Source: Phocaeicola abscessus CCUG 55929
GTDB taxonomy: Bacteria; Bacteroidota; Bacteroidia; Bacteroidales; Bacteroidaceae
Direction of reading: 5' to 3'
Assembly: GCF_000312445.1 (NCBI RefSeq)
Contig: NZ_HE997182.1
Coordinates: 298,913-362,912, forward strand
Length of the DNA: 64,000 nt
The notes under the pieces were generated by a model. That model made no database searches, was not told where the DNA came from, and worked only from the letters and a program-made list of their open reading frames with translations. This document shows positions 35,551-45,121 of this stretch, one piece after another (within the stretch, counting starts at the first letter, position 1; each line of letters starts with the position of its first letter). Made by a program: the position numbers and the translations under genes.

Positions 35551-38500
35551 TTATACGTAATTACATTTTCCCTAAATAAATATGCTTCTGACGAACCCAA
35601 ATCAACCATCCGGTTTAAAATCCAAACATAGTCATCTATTAGAGTTTTGTCGTTTTTGATTTTTGAAATATGATTATAGAAAAGTCGTTTTATCATTCTC
35701 TCCGATGAAACAGATGTCAATGACAAAGAGGCAATGTTATTTGATTTGAAAAGGCCTGACAGCCAACTTATTCCTTCGGGCAAAAATTCTTTTCCTCCAA
35801 TTGTAGAAAACACGTTTATTACTGATGAAGCATTGTTTTTCCCTTTTTCAAGAAACACTTTTTTATAAAACTCTTTTTTCCCATTTAAAACGCTCCAATC
35901 ACTTTCATTCGGATTACCTTGATAATCCCATAGCAAATATCTAATGTCCAACAGAAGTTTTTGAATTAGCGGGTGTGTTCCATCACTTGGGATTAAATCA
36001 AACAGAACTTCCCATAGATTCCAAAAGTTGGTCTGTTGCTGTGAGTATTTTGTTTGGTCAATTTTTAAATTTCCATTGTCATATAATTTCAATACAAAAT
36101 AATCCAAAGTAGTATTCACAAATTGAAACAAATCGTCTCTTCCAAATCTTTGTCTTTGCGTATTTTTTGACAGTGAATTGACCAATGTAGTTAAAACAGA
36201 TTTTGAAAAATCAAAATTTGCGTCCAAAAATAAATTGGCAAGATATTGTTCAATATCTGAAATTGATTCGTGATGAAATTGTCGAGATTCCCTTCCTCTG
36301 TTATATGAAAAATCTTCTTCTTTAGTTAAGTCGCCAATAACTATCGGTAATATGTGGTTTATGAAATATGTAAAATCTTTATCTGCTGTGTCATATGGCG
36401 TAATTACAAAAGCTCTTGCCAATAAATAACCTTCTGATTTTTCTAAACTTATTTCTGCAAGGTCTAATTTTAAGTTTTTGTTAGATGCAATTTCCTGAAC
36501 AAAATCATTTTCCTTTTTCAAACTTTTTTCATCTTGATTTCCATAGAAATTAGGATTTGCTTTTTTGAAATTGGAATACATAATGAGACCAAGCCAAACT
36601 CTTTTTGCTTCATTAGGAAATTGTTTGAAAAATACTTCTCTAAAGTATCGTATGATTTTGTCAAATTCGTGGTCGTGGAACGGTGCGAATAGCATATAAA
36701 TCATTGTAGCTATTATGCCGTTTTTATCTTCTTCGTTATCAACATTTTGCAAAAGTAAATGGAAAGAAGATAAAGCAATTTCTTTTTCCATTATGCTGAC
36801 ACTCATATTAAGGCTATAATCTCTGCTAAATGTATCTTGAAGAATAGAAGTTGTTGCATCAGTAATTATTTTTATACACTTTGTTTTTTGCTCTTCATTT
36901 ATGTTTGTTGCAAAATCTCTCAGTCCTAATACAGCTAACGTGATTGGTCTGTCATAAAGGATATTTAGGGATTTTGATGAAGAATATTGTTCATAGCAAG
37001 ATAACCAAGATGAAAAATCAATAATTTCTTTCTTTTCGTAAGTTTTTGAAAGTTGTCCTGAAATATTCAAAGACTTTGTATCTGCTTCAAAACTTTCTTT
37101 ATTGGATTCAATAAACTTTACAACTTCATCATCGTATTCAGGTTGAATAGGAAAACCACCAAGTTTTTCATCATATTCTCCAACTTTATGGTTTCTGATA
37201 TCCATTTCAATTAAATTCTTTTTCCATATAACATCTTTACCATCATTTCGTGCTTTTAGTTTATCAATTATTTGGTGAATTTCTTTGTTTAATTTTCTAA
37301 CATTAAATTGGTAGTCTAAAATAAAATCTCGAAGCCCTCTTTGATATTTTTTTCTATGTGGAAGTTGATTTGATTCCAAACGCTCTTTTTGTGCAAATGA
37401 AATATCATAATCCATTGTGGCAAACGAAGAGTATTCTTCAAGTGCTCGACTTAAATCCCACTCATAAAATTCCTTGACAGACAATAATGGCAACATCGCT
37501 TCTTCAACTTCTCCGGGATAAGCAATAGCAACACTCGTTAAAACCGCTAATGGAGCAACATTATTGCTGTTTTTAAGAACATAATCAAATATAAACTTCA
37601 AGTCCTCTCTACTAACATCTGTCTTTCTTTTAGCCGTTTCTAATAAAAACTTCTCAAGGCTCATTAGCAATGATTCCAATGCGTAGTTTGTAACACTTGA
37701 GCCTCTGTATGCCGCCCACAATTCCCAAGCTGCCCATTTTTCTACTACAGTTCCGTCATTAAGTTCGATTTCTATTTGAGAAATGTTGTGCTTGTGTTCG
37801 CAAGAAGCCTTTACATAAAATTCAACCGAATAGTTTATAAAATCAATGATGAATTTCATCCCAATCATAGGATAAATCCACAATAGATGATAAAAAGGCG
37901 TTTTGTAAATTCCCGAAGGGAAAAAGGAATGTCTATCTCTTATTCCCCAACATTCTTCATAACTCAAAGAATTCCTTGCCAATATGCCAAATCTATCTTC
38001 AGGAAAATCTTCTTTTTGGGGTGGTATATATTTCCAATTTTTCCAAGCTGTTTCAATAATCAATTCAGGCAATTCTTTTATCAAACGCTGGTTTCCTATA
38101 CCTGAAAGACAACTTTCAATTACATTTTCGTAAAAAGAATTTGATCTCCAAGATTCCCGATTTTCTTTCTTGGTAAATGCTCTTGCAATAAGTTGTTTAA
38201 TTTCTTCCTTTGAAATTGAAGCCAAGTCAAATAAAATTGAAATCAAGTTTGATGATTTACCTTTGGCATTTTCTTCTTGCCAAAATTCTTTTTCTTCTTC
38301 AACTTCTTTCAAATAGGTTAGGACAATAGATTTGGCCGCCTCTAATTCTGCGTTTTCAATTTTTTTGTATTGAAAAAGTAATCGGTAATACCAATTAGTG
38401 AGAAAATTGAGTATTGTAAGTTTTATTGATTCTAATTGAGTATTGTTCTTTTGAATAAAAAACAATGCTTCTTTCCAACCCGAACCAATCGGCAAAAGCA

Positions 38501-40604
38501 AATTGCTGTTGTTCGTTTTTTGGTCGCTTTCTTTGCAGCAAGTTTTTATGATATGCAAACATCTATTGAAGAAAACAGAATTGTCTTCAAGAAGTTCTTT
38601 TTCAAAAGAAGTAAAAAATGAATTACTGTTTTCTGACTTAAATACAGCTACCAACAATTCATCTGCCCAATATTTTTCAATAGTTTGGTCAGCAATTGTT
38701 ACCTTGATCAGTTCATTTATTTTACCGTTGTTGTCAATTAAATAGTCTTCCACCCAAAGACGAAATGCTCGTCTGATAGCCGGCTCGTTTCCTAAATTGT
38801 TGAAAAAATCTTTTGGATTTGGAAAGTCTTCAAACTTTGAAGAAACATATTTTACTAATGCCCAATCTTCTAAAATATCGTGAGTAGGGGAATACTTCCT
38901 GTTGTTGTTTTCCTGAAATACAATTTCATCATTTTCTAAACAAGCTATTGCCTCTGCATCAGACTTATCGGGTTTAGTAAAGAGTTTCATTTCTCTTGCT
39001 CTCTTTACTGCAATTTCTTTAAAAGCTTCTTCACGTTTAATTGGAAGTCCATTTTTCGTGTTGGTAGAATCTACAACTAATGAGTTCCATAACTTGTCCT
39101 TAAATTCTGTCAGCGAAACATTAGTATAATCATCGTTTGTTTTACCGATTGCTAAGATTGAGAAATCCAGATATTTTGGACTTTGCAACAACTTGTTGAC
39201 TTTGTCGTTTTTTAGAACACTATTTAACTGCGGAAACTTTTCAGCTACAAGTTTTAATTCTTCTTCATTAAGCGTTGGAATGTCAATTATACATATATTG
39301 TCTTTGTCAACACCAAATTTTAATGTAATTAAATCAATCGCATATTTCCGTGACGAAGCAATTAATTTAATTTCTGGATGCTCTTTAAGTAACGCTAATA
39401 ACTGTTTAAAGGCACATTCGGGGCCTGCTTCCAATAGCTTTTCCAAGCTATCAACGAAAATAATTTTTTCAGGAATGAGGGAGATACATGAGAAAATATC
39501 TTGTATCGTTTCATTTACCCCTTGACTTGAGAAAACATTGGCGAGCGTAGATTCATTGAATTGGTCTGCTCTGAAAACAAACACACTTGCATTAGGATAA
39601 TCTTTTTCAAGGATCTCTTTGATTTCAGCTGATTTCCCAACTCCAGGTTTTCCTGTCACAATCGTTAGTTGGGAATTACTTAGACCTACTAAAATTTTTT
39701 CTCTTAATTCTGATCGTTGTAAATGAAATTTGTTTTCTCCTTTTCCAATATAAGTTTTTATTGGTCGTAAAATCTCATTGCTGTCTGATTTAAGTTTTTC
39801 AACGGCTTTGAAGTATGGAGTTAAATGTGTGTTATCAAAATGCTGAAAGAAATCTTTATCTTTAATACTTTCAAGTGTTGCACTTCCACCATTTGGATTA
39901 AGCGTAGCAACATAAGCAAAAATACTGTCCCAAATTTCTTTTTCGGTTGTTGCCGTTTTTTTGTTTTTACTGAGCTTAATCAGATTGAGAAAATATGTTT
40001 TATCAATACTCCCTTCGTTTAGGAAATCATATTCCAAAATATCAACACATTTCAAAAACTCCCAAAGTTCTTTATCTGTCAAATATGTATTTGTATTCGC
40101 TTCTTTTAGCACCTCACGAAAAACATCTAATCGGTCTTTCTTTCCTTTTATCCTGTTTACTTCGGTAATAAAATCTGCTTCTGTTGCGTGATTTTTTGCC
40201 CAATTAAAAAGCGATTTAAGATGATTTCTTTCATCTTTAGTTAAACCATTCTTTACTATAATAAGTTTATCTTTTGATTTGTCAAAAATTGAAGTATTAT
40301 TATAGTCTTTCCAAAAAGCATTAATTACATCTTTGAATATTTCATTACCAACAGTAAATGATATGTCGTGTTTTACCTGAATTAATATACGATGTTCACC
40401 ACTTGCTGATTTTGCTGTAACCATAAAATCATCAGTTTCATAGCCTCTATTAGTTACTTGTAGTGCAACCTCCGATAATTCACCAGAATCAAGACATGGA
40501 GCATTACCATGAATGATAAGAGTTGTAAGAAACGCCGTTTGAACGAGTTGTTCAAAGTTTGTCCCACCTCCTCCTTTTTGAAATACACTTCCCTTTTGTG
40601 ACAT
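35538..40604 (-). CDS. STAND ATPase with N-terminal nuclease-like domain (Avs-like antiphage protein)
   Basis: 1688 residues. Residues 1-150 look like a restriction-nuclease fold of the Mrr/Cap4 type: a Gly-rich GGGGTNFEQL start with Glu18, GYETDDF (Asp58/59) and ILIQVKHD (Gln76-x-Lys78), a PD-(D/E)xK-like set. Residues 310-430 form a STAND/NACHT-like NTPase: Walker A GKPGVGKS at 318-325, Walker B IIFVDSLE with Asp385, sensor IASSRK with Arg419; YSPTHDILEDWA at 571-582 resembles the winged-helix His. The rest (about 600-1688) is Leu-rich, helical and repeat-like, as in sensor regions. Avs proteins sense a phage protein and then degrade DNA. No partner gene is adjacent. It sits between two related relaxase 3' regions, so it is probably cargo. 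Confidence 0.82.
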   Translation of the reverse strand: MSQKGSVFQKGGGGTNFEQLVQTAFLTTLIIHGNAPCLDSGELSEVALQVTNRGYETDDFMVTAKSASGEHRILIQVKHDISFTVGNEIFKDVINAFWKDYNNTSIFDKSKDKLIIVKNGLTKDERNHLKSLFNWAKNHATEADFITEVNRIKGKKDRLDVFREVLKEANTNTYLTDKELWEFLKCVDILEYDFLNEGSIDKTYFLNLIKLSKNKKTATTEKEIWDSIFAYVATLNPNGGSATLESIKDKDFFQHFDNTHLTPYFKAVEKLKSDSNEILRPIKTYIGKGENKFHLQRSELREKILVGLSNSQLTIVTGKPGVGKSAEIKEILEKDYPNASVFVFRADQFNESTLANVFSSQGVNETIQDIFSCISLIPEKIIFVDSLEKLLEAGPECAFKQLLALLKEHPEIKLIASSRKYAIDLITLKFGVDKDNICIIDIPTLNEEELKLVAEKFPQLNSVLKNDKVNKLLQSPKYLDFSILAIGKTNDDYTNVSLTEFKDKLWNSLVVDSTNTKNGLPIKREEAFKEIAVKRAREMKLFTKPDKSDAEAIACLENDEIVFQENNNRKYSPTHDILEDWALVKYVSSKFEDFPNPKDFFNNLGNEPAIRRAFRLWVEDYLIDNNGKINELIKVTIADQTIEKYWADELLVAVFKSENSNSFFTSFEKELLEDNSVFFNRCLHIIKTCCKESDQKTNNSNLLLPIGSGWKEALFFIQKNNTQLESIKLTILNFLTNWYYRLLFQYKKIENAELEAAKSIVLTYLKEVEEEKEFWQEENAKGKSSNLISILFDLASISKEEIKQLIARAFTKKENRESWRSNSFYENVIESCLSGIGNQRLIKELPELIIETAWKNWKYIPPQKEDFPEDRFGILARNSLSYEECWGIRDRHSFFPSGIYKTPFYHLLWIYPMIGMKFIIDFINYSVEFYVKASCEHKHNISQIEIELNDGTVVEKWAAWELWAAYRGSSVTNYALESLLMSLEKFLLETAKRKTDVSREDLKFIFDYVLKNSNNVAPLAVLTSVAIAYPGEVEEAMLPLLSVKEFYEWDLSRALEEYSSFATMDYDISFAQKERLESNQLPHRKKYQRGLRDFILDYQFNVRKLNKEIHQIIDKLKARNDGKDVIWKKNLIEMDIRNHKVGEYDEKLGGFPIQPEYDDEVVKFIESNKESFEADTKSLNISGQLSKTYEKKEIIDFSSWLSCYEQYSSSKSLNILYDRPITLAVLGLRDFATNINEEQKTKCIKIITDATTSILQDTFSRDYSLNMSVSIMEKEIALSSFHLLLQNVDNEEDKNGIIATMIYMLFAPFHDHEFDKIIRYFREVFFKQFPNEAKRVWLGLIMYSNFKKANPNFYGNQDEKSLKKENDFVQEIASNKNLKLDLAEISLEKSEGYLLARAFVITPYDTADKDFTYFINHILPIVIGDLTKEEDFSYNRGRESRQFHHESISDIEQYLANLFLDANFDFSKSVLTTLVNSLSKNTQRQRFGRDDLFQFVNTTLDYFVLKLYDNGNLKIDQTKYSQQQTNFWNLWEVLFDLIPSDGTHPLIQKLLLDIRYLLWDYQGNPNESDWSVLNGKKEFYKKVFLEKGKNNASSVINVFSTIGGKEFLPEGISWLSGLFKSNNIASLSLTSVSSERMIKRLFYNHISKIKNDKTLIDDYVWILNRMVDLGSSEAYLFRENVITYKSIK

Positions 40605-41050
40605 ATTAATTTATTCCTTTAGTATCCTCCCCATTTTAGACAACAGGTTGGTGTTTATTTTACTGTTACAAACCTACTTTTTTCCTTTCTATAACATAGT
40701 TATTTGCTGTTGCTATGTAGTTGCTACTATCCATATTATATGCTACCAATTATTTTTAATACTTTGGCAGGGTAGTTTAAAGTTGTAGAACTTTATATTC
40801 CTCCCAATACCTTATGAAAAAGTCGAGAAAATAAACCCGTCAGGGCGAGAGTTATTGACCACCCAGTAAGGCAAAAATAGTTTGCTCCCCTAAAAATATG
40901 ATTTCGGACTAGGTGCCTAAATTACAAGGTTCTGCGATTAGATGCAGGTCGTATAGAACACTCACTATTTCAGTTGCAAAAGTAACACTTTGTGTGGAAA
41001 AGTGAGCGTTCTTTCGTGTTTTTCTTCTTTGGCGATGAAAGAAAAAGCGA
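40605..41050. other. Gap between the STAND gene and the relaxase gene
   Basis: About 445 bases. The left half holds the promoter region of the STAND gene; the right half (from about 40893) is the relaxase downstream flank that is repeated at 34934. I see no gene. Confidence 0.6.
40679..40686 (-). promoter_or_regulatory. -7 promoter box of the STAND ATPase gene
   Basis: The minus strand reads TAGGTTTG (TAnnTTTG), about 75 bases upstream of the ATG at 40604. Confidence 0.45.
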
Positions 41051-41560
41051 TTACAGCCGTTGTGAGCGGTTGCGATGAATGAATTGTTGCCACTTCTGCT
41101 CACACCAATCTGGGACGGACAGACCATTGATGGTGAGGACAGGCTGACGCTTCTCATTGGTCGTTATACGGAGTTCGGCATTCTCTTCTGTGAAGTTACG
41201 TTTGTACATTCCTGAATATACATCGACAGTACCATGTACCGCTACCTGCTTTTGGTGCATTCTGACAAAGGTGTCGTCATCAACGCCCATCTTGCGGAGC
41301 ATCAGACGGATATTGAGCAAAAGGTAGAAACTGTGGAAGAAACGCCGAATAAAACTCCACTCCTCCTCATACGTCTTGATTTCCTTTTGCTGTCCAGCTA
41401 TGGTCTTGTCTTTGACTGCAACGGTATCTTGCAGGAGTATAACCTCCTTACGGATTTCAGCTTTCTCCTTTTCTGCAAGGAACTTCTGATGCTCCATCTT
41501 CCTTTCCAACTCTCCGATACGCTTCTCCGCCTTGTCAAGTTCCGTATTACCAAAGAGCGA
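40893..41560 (-). repeat. Relaxase 3' region, partner of the degenerate copy at 34934
   Basis: This is the better-preserved copy of the direct repeat that brackets the STAND ATPase gene. It includes the last part of the relaxase reading frame and its downstream flank. Confidence 0.85.
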
Positions 41561-42307
41561 GTAGAGCGTATCCTTTATCCGAAGTTTTCCTGCCTTCTTC
41601 TCCAAATCCCTTACCTTTTCGATGAGTTCGGCTTCTTCGGCTTGTTTCTGTTCCGTCTCCTTGAGTATCTCCTTATAATACTCCATATTGGAGCGGTGCT
41701 TGGCTTCCGATCCGTATATACCTCTCTCCAATCTGAAAGGTTTCATCTGTTCTGCGTATGTGGTTTGGTATTCCTCCAATTTCTTCGGGGTAAGCACATC
41801 ATCAGCACAGAGCCGTACCTTGTCTTTCTTTGTCTTGTACTTCCGTTTGCCGTTTTCGGCTTCCGTCTTGGCTTTCCGTCTTTCTCCTTGCACGATGGGT
41901 ACTATCGTAGCATGGATATGCGGTGTATCCTCGTCTGCGTGTAGTGTGGCTGCCACTACATTTTCCTTACCAAAGGTGGAGTAAAGCCACTGCATCGTGC
42001 TGTCGCACCATTCTCCCAAACGCCCCTCGCTTTCAATTCGGAGCATATCCTCGTGCGAGCCAGAAAGGATAAATCGCAAAGCCTTGACTTGGTTGTCTGC
42101 CACCTTTCGATAGATGTTTGCCGTGGCAATGCGGTGTTCTATAGCTTCCGTGCGGTTGGTGACATCTGCGGGGAATAGCACCAACTCACGGTTGAGGTGC
42201 GTGCGGGTGGCATCGACATTGTTCGGCACGAATGTACGCTCGATGTGGGCGGTCATTGCCGAATCGTTGCCCCGAGCCTTGTCTATGTGTAATACTGCGT
42301 AGCCCAT
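41051..42307 (-). CDS. MobV-family relaxase (plasmid mobilisation protein, Pre/Mob type)
   Basis: 418 residues. N-terminal relaxase domain: NSEx-like HIERTFVPNNVDATRTHLNR, VVAATLHADEDTPHIHATIV with the metal-binding HIH, and YQTTYAEQMKPFRLERGIYG. Then a long coiled coil (about 215-310, rich in Glu/Lys) and a C-terminal domain. It should nick oriT and lead the strand into a recipient with transfer machinery supplied by another element. The oriT is probably the structured region just upstream (42328-42605). It reads through without damage. Confidence 0.92.
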   Translation of the reverse strand: MGYAVLHIDKARGNDSAMTAHIERTFVPNNVDATRTHLNRELVLFPADVTNRTEAIEHRIATANIYRKVADNQVKALRFILSGSHEDMLRIESEGRLGEWCDSTMQWLYSTFGKENVVAATLHADEDTPHIHATIVPIVQGERRKAKTEAENGKRKYKTKKDKVRLCADDVLTPKKLEEYQTTYAEQMKPFRLERGIYGSEAKHRSNMEYYKEILKETEQKQAEEAELIEKVRDLEKKAGKLRIKDTLYSLFGNTELDKAEKRIGELERKMEHQKFLAEKEKAEIRKEVILLQDTVAVKDKTIAGQQKEIKTYEEEWSFIRRFFHSFYLLLNIRLMLRKMGVDDDTFVRMHQKQVAVHGTVDVYSGMYKRNFTEENAELRITTNEKRQPVLTINGLSVPDWCEQKWQQFIHRNRSQRL

Positions 42308-42327
42308 AAATTGAATATTGCTTTAAG

Positions 42328-42605
42328 GGGTATCCAAAGGGGCGGAGTCCCTTGGCTCAGGAGTTTTTTTTCAGCGGTAACGGAGTGGAGCGTGAAGAAA
42401 ATGCCCTAATGAGCTATGGCATTTCTTCTAAATGCCGCTCCGCCCTGTCCGAAGTCTGCCTTTACGGTAATTGCATTCTCTGAATGCGCAGAGGGCTTTG
42501 TTTCTAAGTTTCTTTTGAGGAAACTTGCAGTTGGGAAAACTGCTATCGCTCTCGAAACAAAGCCGTCTGTCTGCTTTTGTTCTCTTTTAGTCCCTAAGGA
42601 TACCC
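42328..42605. other. Multi-hairpin region between relaxase and primase genes (probable oriT)
   Basis: GGGTATCC (42328-42335) and GGATACCC (42598-42605) bracket the region. Inside: hairpin CCAAAGGG/CCCTTGG (42334-42355, one bulge); two competing stems that share GGCATTTCTTC (42418-42428), pairing with GAAGAAAATGCC (42394-42405) or with AAATGCC (42430-42436); GCATTC/GAATGC (42473-42487); and a three-way junction with outer stem GGCTTTGTTTC/GAAACAAAGCC (42494-42504, 42554-42564) enclosing AAGTTTC/GAAACTT (42506-42526) and GCAGTT/AACTGC (42527-42543). The position upstream of the relaxase gene suits an oriT. Which part is nicked is unknown. Confidence 0.55.
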
Positions 42606-42639
42606 GATTGATTTTTGGTTTTGATTGCACTCTTTTGCC

Positions 42640-43572
42640 TTATCTGCGAAATCCCCGTTTGACAATCGATTGAGGTTTCTTCTGTCTCTGTTCCATCGCT
42701 TTCTGGCGAGAAACGTGGTACTCGTTAAGGTCTTTATATCCGCCATAATGTCGGCTCATATCTTCTACGCTCATTCCTGCCGATTGAACAACCTGCAAGG
42801 CTTGCCGTCCTGCTTCATCGTTGTCAAGAAACGCACGGACGTGTGCAATACGATGCTCACGGAGAAATGCAACGGCTCTATGGATATTGCTTACGGAGTT
42901 CAGCACAAGGCAGGGAGCGATTTCTTTCCCTTTCATCGTGAGATAGGAAAGGAAGTCCATAAAGCCCTCGAAGATGCAGTGAGGGACGTTGTTCGCTTCT
43001 CCTGCAATCACGGAAATATCCTTTGGAGCGATTGTTCCCTTAAACGTCTTGTCGTCCCGAAGTTCATACCCTCCTGATCGGTTGGAAAATCCTATGGCGG
43101 TGTAAGTTCTTCCTTCCACCTCATAGCATACGGAACGCAGATAGGGTTTGGTAAACGAAAGGTCTATCTTGCGTTCCTCCTGTAAATAGTGTTGCAGGTG
43201 TGGGGGCAACTCCTCGCTGATACCAAGAATATGTCTTGCGCTCGGGGACAGTGCAGCGACTTTTTCCTTTGGAGGAGTTGCACTATGAAAGGAAAGGTTA
43301 TTCCCTGCCAAAAGGTACATTGATTTGTGAGCATCGCACCCTTGCAACAACATCACGAGGTCTATGATGCTACCACCTTTTCCCAAGCCGAAATCGTACT
43401 AGAGGTTGCGTGTAAAATCCACTTTCATACTGGCGTTATGGTCTTCCCGATAAGGTGCGTTGTAAAGGGCATAACTGCCGTATTCCTTGACGGGCTGTAT
43501 GCCACAGGCATGAAGATAGTCCACTATGGGTATGTTCTTGATGTTTTGTAAATTGTAATATTCGCTGTTCAT
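42640..43572 (-). pseudogene. CHC2/Toprim DNA primase of a mobilisable element, interrupted by TAG
   Basis: From the ATG at 43572 the frame reads MNSEYYNLQNIKNIPIVDYL, a CHC2-type N-terminus (HACGIQPVKEYGSYALYNAP, then REDHNASMKVDFTRNL), then an amber TAG at 43399-43401, then YDFGLGKGGSIIDLV in the same frame. Trp is expected at the stop (NLWYDFG), so a single TGG to TAG change explains it. The remainder has the Toprim motifs CIFEGFMDFLSYL and VRAFLDNDEAGRQAL. The intact protein of 311 residues would prime replication of the transferred strand. Restart at the TTG at 43386 could give a Toprim-only product. Confidence 0.88.
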
Positions 43573-43927
43573 TGTTGTTATCGTTGGATTTGGATTGTTC
43601 GATATTTTATTGTTCGCTCTGTTTTCTCTTTTTGGAATTTTCCCCTTTTTATCTTACTACCCTTCTACAGTCGGATAAGTAATTGACAGTGAAAGAGAAA
43701 AGTGTAACGCTTCATTCGGTTTTATCTTTCTACACCTCCTTTCTACACCTCCCTCATTCATACTATCGTAGAAGCGTAGAAAGATGGTAGTAAGCTGTGT
43801 CGCAAGATGAATACCCCTTGCAATCCTTTTTCTTTCACCGTATTATCCTTGTTTGTAGTAATGTAGTAAGGAGAATAGGAAAGAAAAGAGAAAGGAGTAT
43901 AACAAAGGGATTGGTAATAACTGAATG
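43573..43927. other. Gap between primase and VapE genes with repeats
   Basis: About 355 bases with a pyrimidine-rich part, the repeat cluster at 43724-43785 and a poly-T stretch near 43845. There is no ORF of note. It may hold a replication origin or operator. Confidence 0.5.
43724..43785. repeat. Iteron-like tandem and inverted repeats
   Basis: TTTCTACACCTCC occurs twice in tandem (43727-43739 and 43740-43752). ATCTTTCTAC (43724-43733) is repeated inverted as GTAGAAAGAT (43776-43785), a perfect 10-bp inverted repeat. Confidence 0.7.
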
Positions 43928-45121
43928 CTATGGAGGTTGCTCGGGAAAAATCTTGCGGACGGCATACACATATACGGGATTGCCATTTACCCTGCGGCAT
44001 TCTCTCGCATAGCTTGCCTTTCGCAGGGCTTCGCCCATCCGTTTGGGTGAGAGCTGCTGTCTGGTATAGCAGGAGAGATAACCCACGATTTCCGAATTGG
44101 TCATATAGAAACGCTTGGCGGCTTTCTCGGCTTCCGTGGGAAAGGTGAAGTAACGGAGCAACAGTTCCATTTCTGCCGTATAGACTTGGAATGCCTCGCT
44201 GTTTCGGTGCAGTTCGGCAATCTCCTCATCATTGAACCAATAGCGAAATCCGTCTTTCAGCAATGCTTTGGCTTCGCCATACACGGCATCCATCGGGATT
44301 GTCTTGGCTCGGCCTATATCTATTCCCAACACCTCAAGGGGGAGGAAACGTCTGCTCCCTGTCGGGTCGGTGAGGAAGTCATTACCATTGACCGATGCCA
44401 CGAAACTTGCCAAGTGCGGTCGCTCTTCGATGTGTTTCTCATAAGGCATACGGTACTTCACCTGTGGGCAGGTAATCAGGTTCTTCAGTTCGTTCTCGTC
44501 TCGTTTGTTGAGGGCTTTGAGCTGGTCATCAATATTGATGATGAGGTTTTGACCGATAAGGCTCAGCACATCCTTTTCCTGCGGATATATCTTTCCCGTA
44601 TATTGATAGTCTGACAGTGCAGGTGGGCAGAGCAGGTCAAGAAATGTGGTTTTGAATTTCCCTTGCTCACCTGTCAGTACAAGGCAGGTGTGGTTACGGC
44701 ACTGCCTGTCGTCCATCGCATTGGCGACCACTGCAACCAGCCACTTGGTGAGGTATTCCCTCCATTTCTCTGGACTGGCTACGCTCACGCAGTCGGCAAG
44801 TGCGGTAATTGCTCCTTTCTTGGCTTCTTCCATTATCGGTAAACTGTGGAAATAAGCCTGCACAGGGTTGATGCGTGGGGAGAAATCACTTTCGATGATG
44901 CTGTACAGGTTCTCTGGCGAGGTCTGTACATTGATTTCCTTGTCCAAGGCTCTTTTGAGGGTATTGATGCGGTAGCGGTCTATTGCCACATAGTCCCCGG
45001 TTTCTCGCGGACGGTACTCTGCCCGGTTTAACACGGTGTTGTAACGGAGCTCGTACCGAGCCGAAAGGAACTCCTCTATTTGGGTATTCCTTGAAGTGTT
45101 GTCGTTGTTTTCTCTTTTCAT
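43928..45121 (-). CDS. VapE-like ATPase (virulence-associated E family)
   Basis: 397 residues. CLVLTGEQGKFKTTFLDLL is the P-loop (Walker A), LIINIDDQLKALNKRDE the Walker B, ASFVASVNGNDFLTDPTGSRRF a sensor/arginine-finger segment, and WLVAVVANAM the helix before. This is the VirE/VapE (PF05272) group, predicted primase-helicase ATPases of plasmids, phages and mobilisable islands. With the primase gene downstream it forms the replication part of the element. The region just upstream was hit by an ISL3 element, so its native promoter is probably 1.3 kb away. Confidence 0.9.
   Translation of the reverse strand: MKRENNDNTSRNTQIEEFLSARYELRYNTVLNRAEYRPRETGDYVAIDRYRINTLKRALDKEINVQTSPENLYSIIESDFSPRINPVQAYFHSLPIMEEAKKGAITALADCVSVASPEKWREYLTKWLVAVVANAMDDRQCRNHTCLVLTGEQGKFKTTFLDLLCPPALSDYQYTGKIYPQEKDVLSLIGQNLIINIDDQLKALNKRDENELKNLITCPQVKYRMPYEKHIEERPHLASFVASVNGNDFLTDPTGSRRFLPLEVLGIDIGRAKTIPMDAVYGEAKALLKDGFRYWFNDEEIAELHRNSEAFQVYTAEMELLLRYFTFPTEAEKAAKRFYMTNSEIVGYLSCYTRQQLSPKRMGEALRKASYARECRRVNGNPVYVYAVRKIFPEQPP

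Noticed and set aside
42406..42630. Minus-strand ORF of 74 codons between relaxase and primase
   Set aside because: It runs through the hairpin-rich region; its residues mirror the inverted repeats, and no promoter or family is seen. I treat the region as structured non-coding DNA.
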